Of a stretch of DNA of 64,000 nucleotides, positions 61,493 to 64,000 are shown piece by piece. The notes beneath the pieces are model-generated. The model saw nothing but the letters and a program-made list of their open reading frames with translations, ran no database searches and had not been told where the DNA came from. Every line of letters begins with the position of its first letter. Position 1 is the first letter of the stretch. The DNA comes from an uncultured Pelagibacteraceae bacterium. GTDB lineage: Bacteria; Pseudomonadota; Alphaproteobacteria; Pelagibacterales; Pelagibacteraceae. The position numbers were made by a program, and so were the translations under genes. The stretch covers positions 53,502 to 117,501 of the forward strand of contig CACNRP010000002.1 of assembly GCA_902622955.1 (NCBI GenBank). Direction: 5' to 3'.

Positions 61493-62626
61493 TTAATTTT
61501 TAAAAATATTAAAAAGTTTTTTAGTAATTATTTTCCAATTATAATTGTCATGAACATAATTCATAGCTTTTATTTCCTCATATTCTTTTTTTTTTAACAA
61601 AACATTTGTAATACAGGTAATTAATGAGTCTAGGTTTGGCTCTAAATAAGTCTTGTTTTTTTTATTTACTATTTTGCTTTCGATTTGCAATCCAAGACAT
61701 TGATCAAAATAATCATCTGTAGATCCTCCTTTGGTAATTACTATGGGTACTCCAGTTGCAGCTGCCTCGAGAGGTGTCATGTTAAATCCCTCAGCTCTAT
61801 ATGGAGAAACATAACAATCAGATATATTGTAAATATCATTCAAATCAGATAACTTTAAATTTTTAGAGATTATAATTATATCTTTTATATAATTTTCTTT
61901 TAATAAATTTGAGTATTTAGAATTTTTCATTTTACTTAAATATTGAGATGCATAAATTTCAAATAAATTACTTTGATCTTTTAAAATCAGTTTCAAATTT
62001 TTAAACTTTTCTTTTAAAATAAAATAAGCAACTAATAAAAAGTCAATTCCTTTATTTTCTGTCATCGCACCAATGTTTGAAATAACCAGGTCATCTTCAT
62101 TAAGACCCAAGTTATTTCTAATTTTTTTTCTTTTATCTTTATTAATTTTATAAAAACTTTTTGAATCAACACCATTTGGAACAACAGAAATTTGATTTGA
62201 AGAAAAACCTGAGTTTAAAAAACCTTTTTTAGACCATTCCGAAGGTGTAATTATATTTACAAATGAATAATCAATATTTTCATGTCTTTTTTCTAAGTAA
62301 AGACCATCTATATTTTGATATTCAGAAGTACCATAAACAAATAACTTTTTTGATTTACTTATTTCAAAATTATACGGAAATGAAATTCTAAATATAATAT
62401 CAAAAAATTCGCCTTCAAGCGGAGATTCAATGCTATCTATAATTAAATTTTCTTCTTCTAAAAAACCATTAGAATTTTCTAACTCATTCCACTTAGAATT
62501 ACCAAATTCTATATCTTTATGTTTCAATTCAACGGGAAGTTTTTTAAATTCTATTAATTGTTTTTGATTAACAATTGCATAAGAATGATTAATTTTTCTC
62601 CAACCTTCAACACAAAGTTTTGTCAT
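61493..62626 (-). CDS. Glycosyltransferase family 4-like (group 1) protein
   Basis: GT-B fold sugar transferase of 377 residues. The track start (62677) lies inside tRNA-Gly, so its first 17 residues are tRNA read as protein. The ATG at 62624-62626, 6 nt after the tRNA, is the likely start. The C-terminal half has NIGAMTENKGIDFLLVAYFIL, a donor-site stretch SDCYVSPYRAEGFNMTPLEAAATGVPIVITKGGS and the typical Glu in AEGFNM. Acceptor and donor are unknown; a role in surface glycan is plausible. Confidence 0.88.
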   Translation of the reverse strand: MTKLCVEGWRKINHSYAIVNQKQLIEFKKLPVELKHKDIEFGNSKWNELENSNGFLEEENLIIDSIESPLEGEFFDIIFRISFPYNFEISKSKKLFVYGTSEYQNIDGLYLEKRHENIDYSFVNIITPSEWSKKGFLNSGFSSNQISVVPNGVDSKSFYKINKDKRKKIRNNLGLNEDDLVISNIGAMTENKGIDFLLVAYFILKEKFKNLKLILKDQSNLFEIYASQYLSKMKNSKYSNLLKENYIKDIIIISKNLKLSDLNDIYNISDCYVSPYRAEGFNMTPLEAAATGVPIVITKGGSTDDYFDQCLGLQIESKIVNKKNKTYLEPNLDSLITCITNVLLKKKEYEEIKAMNYVHDNYNWKIITKKLFNIFKN

Positions 62627-62632
62627 CAATTT

Positions 62633-62707
62633 TGGAGCGGGCAAAGGGGGTCGAACCCTCGACCTTCTCGTTGGCAACGAGACGCTCTACCACTGAGCTA
62701 TGCCCGC
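62633..62707 (-). tRNA. tRNA-Gly (anticodon GCC)
   Basis: Complete cloverleaf of 75 nt with encoded CCA. Acceptor GCGGGCA pairs with TGCCCGC, D arm GCTC-AGTGGTA-GAGC, anticodon arm TCTCG-TTGCCAA-CGAGA with anticodon GCC, and T arm GAGGG-TTCGACC-CCCTT with one G-T pair. It lies directly upstream of a glycosyltransferase gene on the same strand. Confidence 0.98.
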
Positions 62708-62843
62708 CTTTATATAATTCTTAAAATTAGTGCTTTTTTAAATATTAAGCAATAGACAAAATAATTTAAAGTTTGATCGATCATTTGAAGTTGTGACAAA
62801 CTTAAATGTTATAAAAAATTAAATATGATATATTTTAAAAAAA

Positions 62844-63488
62844 ATGAATATAGAAAATCTTCCAAATAAAATTCCAGTATTCCCTTTAAGTAACTTTATA
62901 ATTTTTCCCAAAACAACAGTTCCGCTAAATATTTTTGAACCTCGTTACATTGATATGATAAATGATAGTATGAAATCCAATAAGATGATTGGAATAATAC
63001 AACCTAAAAATTCTAAAAATAAACAATTACAACCTGAATTACACGAGGTTGGTTGTCTTGGAAAGATTGTTAGCTTTAAAGAAACTGAAGATGGCAGATT
63101 TTTCATTGAATTGAATGGGTTAATAAGATTTAAAAAAATCAAAGAAATAATCACTGATAATAAATACAGAATCTTAGAGGTAAATTTTAAAGATTTCTAC
63201 AATGATCTAAGCAATGAAAAAGAAAATTTAAAATTTTCAGATCTTGAGTTAGTTTTTAAGGATATAAAATCTTTGTTTGAAAAAAGAGGCTTTATAATAA
63301 ATTGGAAAGCATTAGAAAAACAAAGTCTTGACGAAACAATTAACGCACTTGCAATGGCTTCCCCTTTTTCTTTAGAGGAAAAACAAGTTTTATTAGAGGC
63401 AAAAAACTTAGATATAAGAAAAAATAAAATTTCCCAAATACTAAATACTTATACCTTTGATGATTATAACAATACAACAATTCAATAA
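62844..63488 (+). CDS. Lon N-terminal-domain protein
   Basis: Protein of 214 residues made of a LON substrate-binding domain without protease or ATPase parts. Motifs: KIPVFPLSNFIIFPKTTVPLNIFEPRYIDMI, GIIQPK and EVGCLGKIVSFKETEDGRFFIELNGLIRFKI-type strands, with a helical end (SPFSLEEKQVLLEAKNL). Stand-alone LON-domain proteins are common near thioredoxin or ubiquinone genes in alphaproteobacteria. It converges on the UbiH-type gene with a 1-nt gap. Confidence 0.93.
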   Translation: MNIENLPNKIPVFPLSNFIIFPKTTVPLNIFEPRYIDMINDSMKSNKMIGIIQPKNSKNKQLQPELHEVGCLGKIVSFKETEDGRFFIELNGLIRFKKIKEIITDNKYRILEVNFKDFYNDLSNEKENLKFSDLELVFKDIKSLFEKRGFIINWKALEKQSLDETINALAMASPFSLEEKQVLLEAKNLDIRKNKISQILNTYTFDDYNNTTIQ

Positions 63489-63489
63489 A

Positions 63490-64000
63490 TTATAGATTTA
63501 TTCCTTTATCGGCAAATTGAGTAAAAATTTTATTCAAATAAGGGTTCTTTCCTAAAAGTTTTACTGACTTGGTAAAAACACTACTATCTAGTTTCCTCTC
63601 AAAATTAAAAAATTCATGAATAAAATCTATACCATTCGAAAAAATATAATTTTTATGTTTTAATTTTTTTTCAAATTGACTATTAACAGAACTATCAAGA
63701 TCTAAACCTAAATCGATTTTTTCTTTAATTATGTTAATCAACACAACGAGATCCCTTATCGTCATATTAAAGCCTTGTCCAGCAAGAGGATGTATTCTAT
63801 GAAGTAGGTCTCCAAAAGCTAAAATATTTTTGTGATAGTAATTTCTTAAAATAATAGATTTTAAGTTAAAATTTTCTAATTTTTCTATACTTTTTATTTT
63901 ATATTTGAAATTATATAAATTAATCAATTGATCTAAATTTTCTTTATATTTATTTTTTGATTTATGAATTGAGAATACAATCGAAGTTTGATTTTTTGAA
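63490..64000 (-). CDS. UbiH/UbiF-type FAD monooxygenase, 5' part outside window
   Basis: C-terminal end of a ubiquinone-pathway hydroxylase. The reading frame is open from 63490 to the right edge, although the track starts at an internal TTG. I read SIVFSIHKSKNK upstream in frame, so about 170 codons are visible. The FAD-ribityl motif NILAFGDLLHRIHPLAGQGFNMTIRDL is intact. It hydroxylates an aromatic ring of a ubiquinone precursor in relatives; which position is not clear without the N-terminus. Confidence 0.88.
   Translation of the reverse strand, partial: SKNQTSIVFSIHKSKNKYKENLDQLINLYNFKYKIKSIEKLENFNLKSIILRNYYHKNILAFGDLLHRIHPLAGQGFNMTIRDLVVLINIIKEKIDLGLDLDSSVNSQFEKKLKHKNYIFSNGIDFIHEFFNFERKLDSSVFTKSVKLLGKNPYLNKIFTQFADKGINL

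Noticed and set aside
62627-62677. 17-residue N-terminal extension of the glycosyltransferase (MPTRRSRVRPPLP)
   Set aside because: These codons are the 3' half of tRNA-Gly(GCC) read as protein. The next ATG, just after the tRNA, is the likely start.
1-64000. Insertion sequences, prophage genes, CRISPR arrays or attachment sites
   Set aside because: No transposase, integrase, phage structural gene, or regularly spaced repeat was seen. The only tandem repeat is inside acsA, and the tRNA is not flanked by a duplicated 3' end.

Overview
The window looks like a chromosome segment of a SAR11 (Pelagibacterales) alphaproteobacterium. The supports are very low G+C, tiny intergenic gaps, many 1-11 nt gene overlaps, small proteomes of the usual SAR11 type (TRAP and ABC uptake systems, Na+/acetate symport, photolyases, cytochrome c maturation, DUF2794, IalB), and no mobile elements, CRISPR arrays or clear pseudogenes. 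The lineage is inferred from gene content and order, not from a search. Layout: (1) 1-8940, minus strand: two TRAP systems, each in the order binding protein, hairpin, small permease, large permease. An amidase and a small membrane protein sit between them. The first large permease runs off the left edge. (2) 9041-16836: a minus-strand operon of zinc alcohol dehydrogenase, sugar/polyol binding protein, two permeases and two different ATPases. A divergent AcoR-like activator that lacks the AAA+ domain faces it. (3) 16843-24716: MmsB-type dehydrogenase, a DMT exporter, then a 2-hydroxyacid/2-oxoacid block (NAD-linked reductase, FAD-linked D-hydroxyacid dehydrogenase, aminotransferase, two tandem FMN L-hydroxyacid dehydrogenases). 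This block fits the carboxylate uptake systems nearby. (4) 24727-29359: PagL-like outer-membrane protein and the ccmCDEFGH operon, preceded by a candidate structured RNA on the minus strand. (5) 29539-34406: hspQ, yciB, DUF2794, BI-1, aldo/keto reductase, IalB family, argG. (6) 34467-41701: small membrane proteins, a photolyase-like flavoprotein with an unusual domain order, an FeS-BCP-type photolyase with part of its cluster site deleted, a 42-residue DUF2256 zinc protein missing from the ORF track, an SDR without the catalytic Tyr, a very short adenylation protein and a sugar dehydrogenase. (7) 41704-48670, minus: AEC transporter, TauD-type dioxygenase, haloacetate-dehalogenase-like hydrolase, small membrane proteins, folD, yggT, mscS, hemD, hemC. 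(8) 48726-56878: tsaD, two FkbM methyltransferases, an EVE protein, acetyl-CoA synthetase with a repetitive Lys/Arg tail, and the DUF4212 plus SSS symporter pair; acetate uptake and activation are therefore adjacent. (9) 56947-64000: a YggT-like protein, rpe, a heparinase-like protein, purH, phhB, a glycosyltransferase, tRNA-Gly(GCC), a Lon-N-domain protein and the 3' part of a UbiH-type hydroxylase. The most unusual items are the complementary degeneration of the two ABC ATPases, the repeat-built basic tail on acetyl-CoA synthetase, the apparently permuted photolyase beside a photolyase missing its CxxC, the wobble-supported RNA stem before ccmC, and a 17-bp element present in opposite orientations before both TRAP binding-protein genes. 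No stretch longer than about 180 bases lacks a gene.
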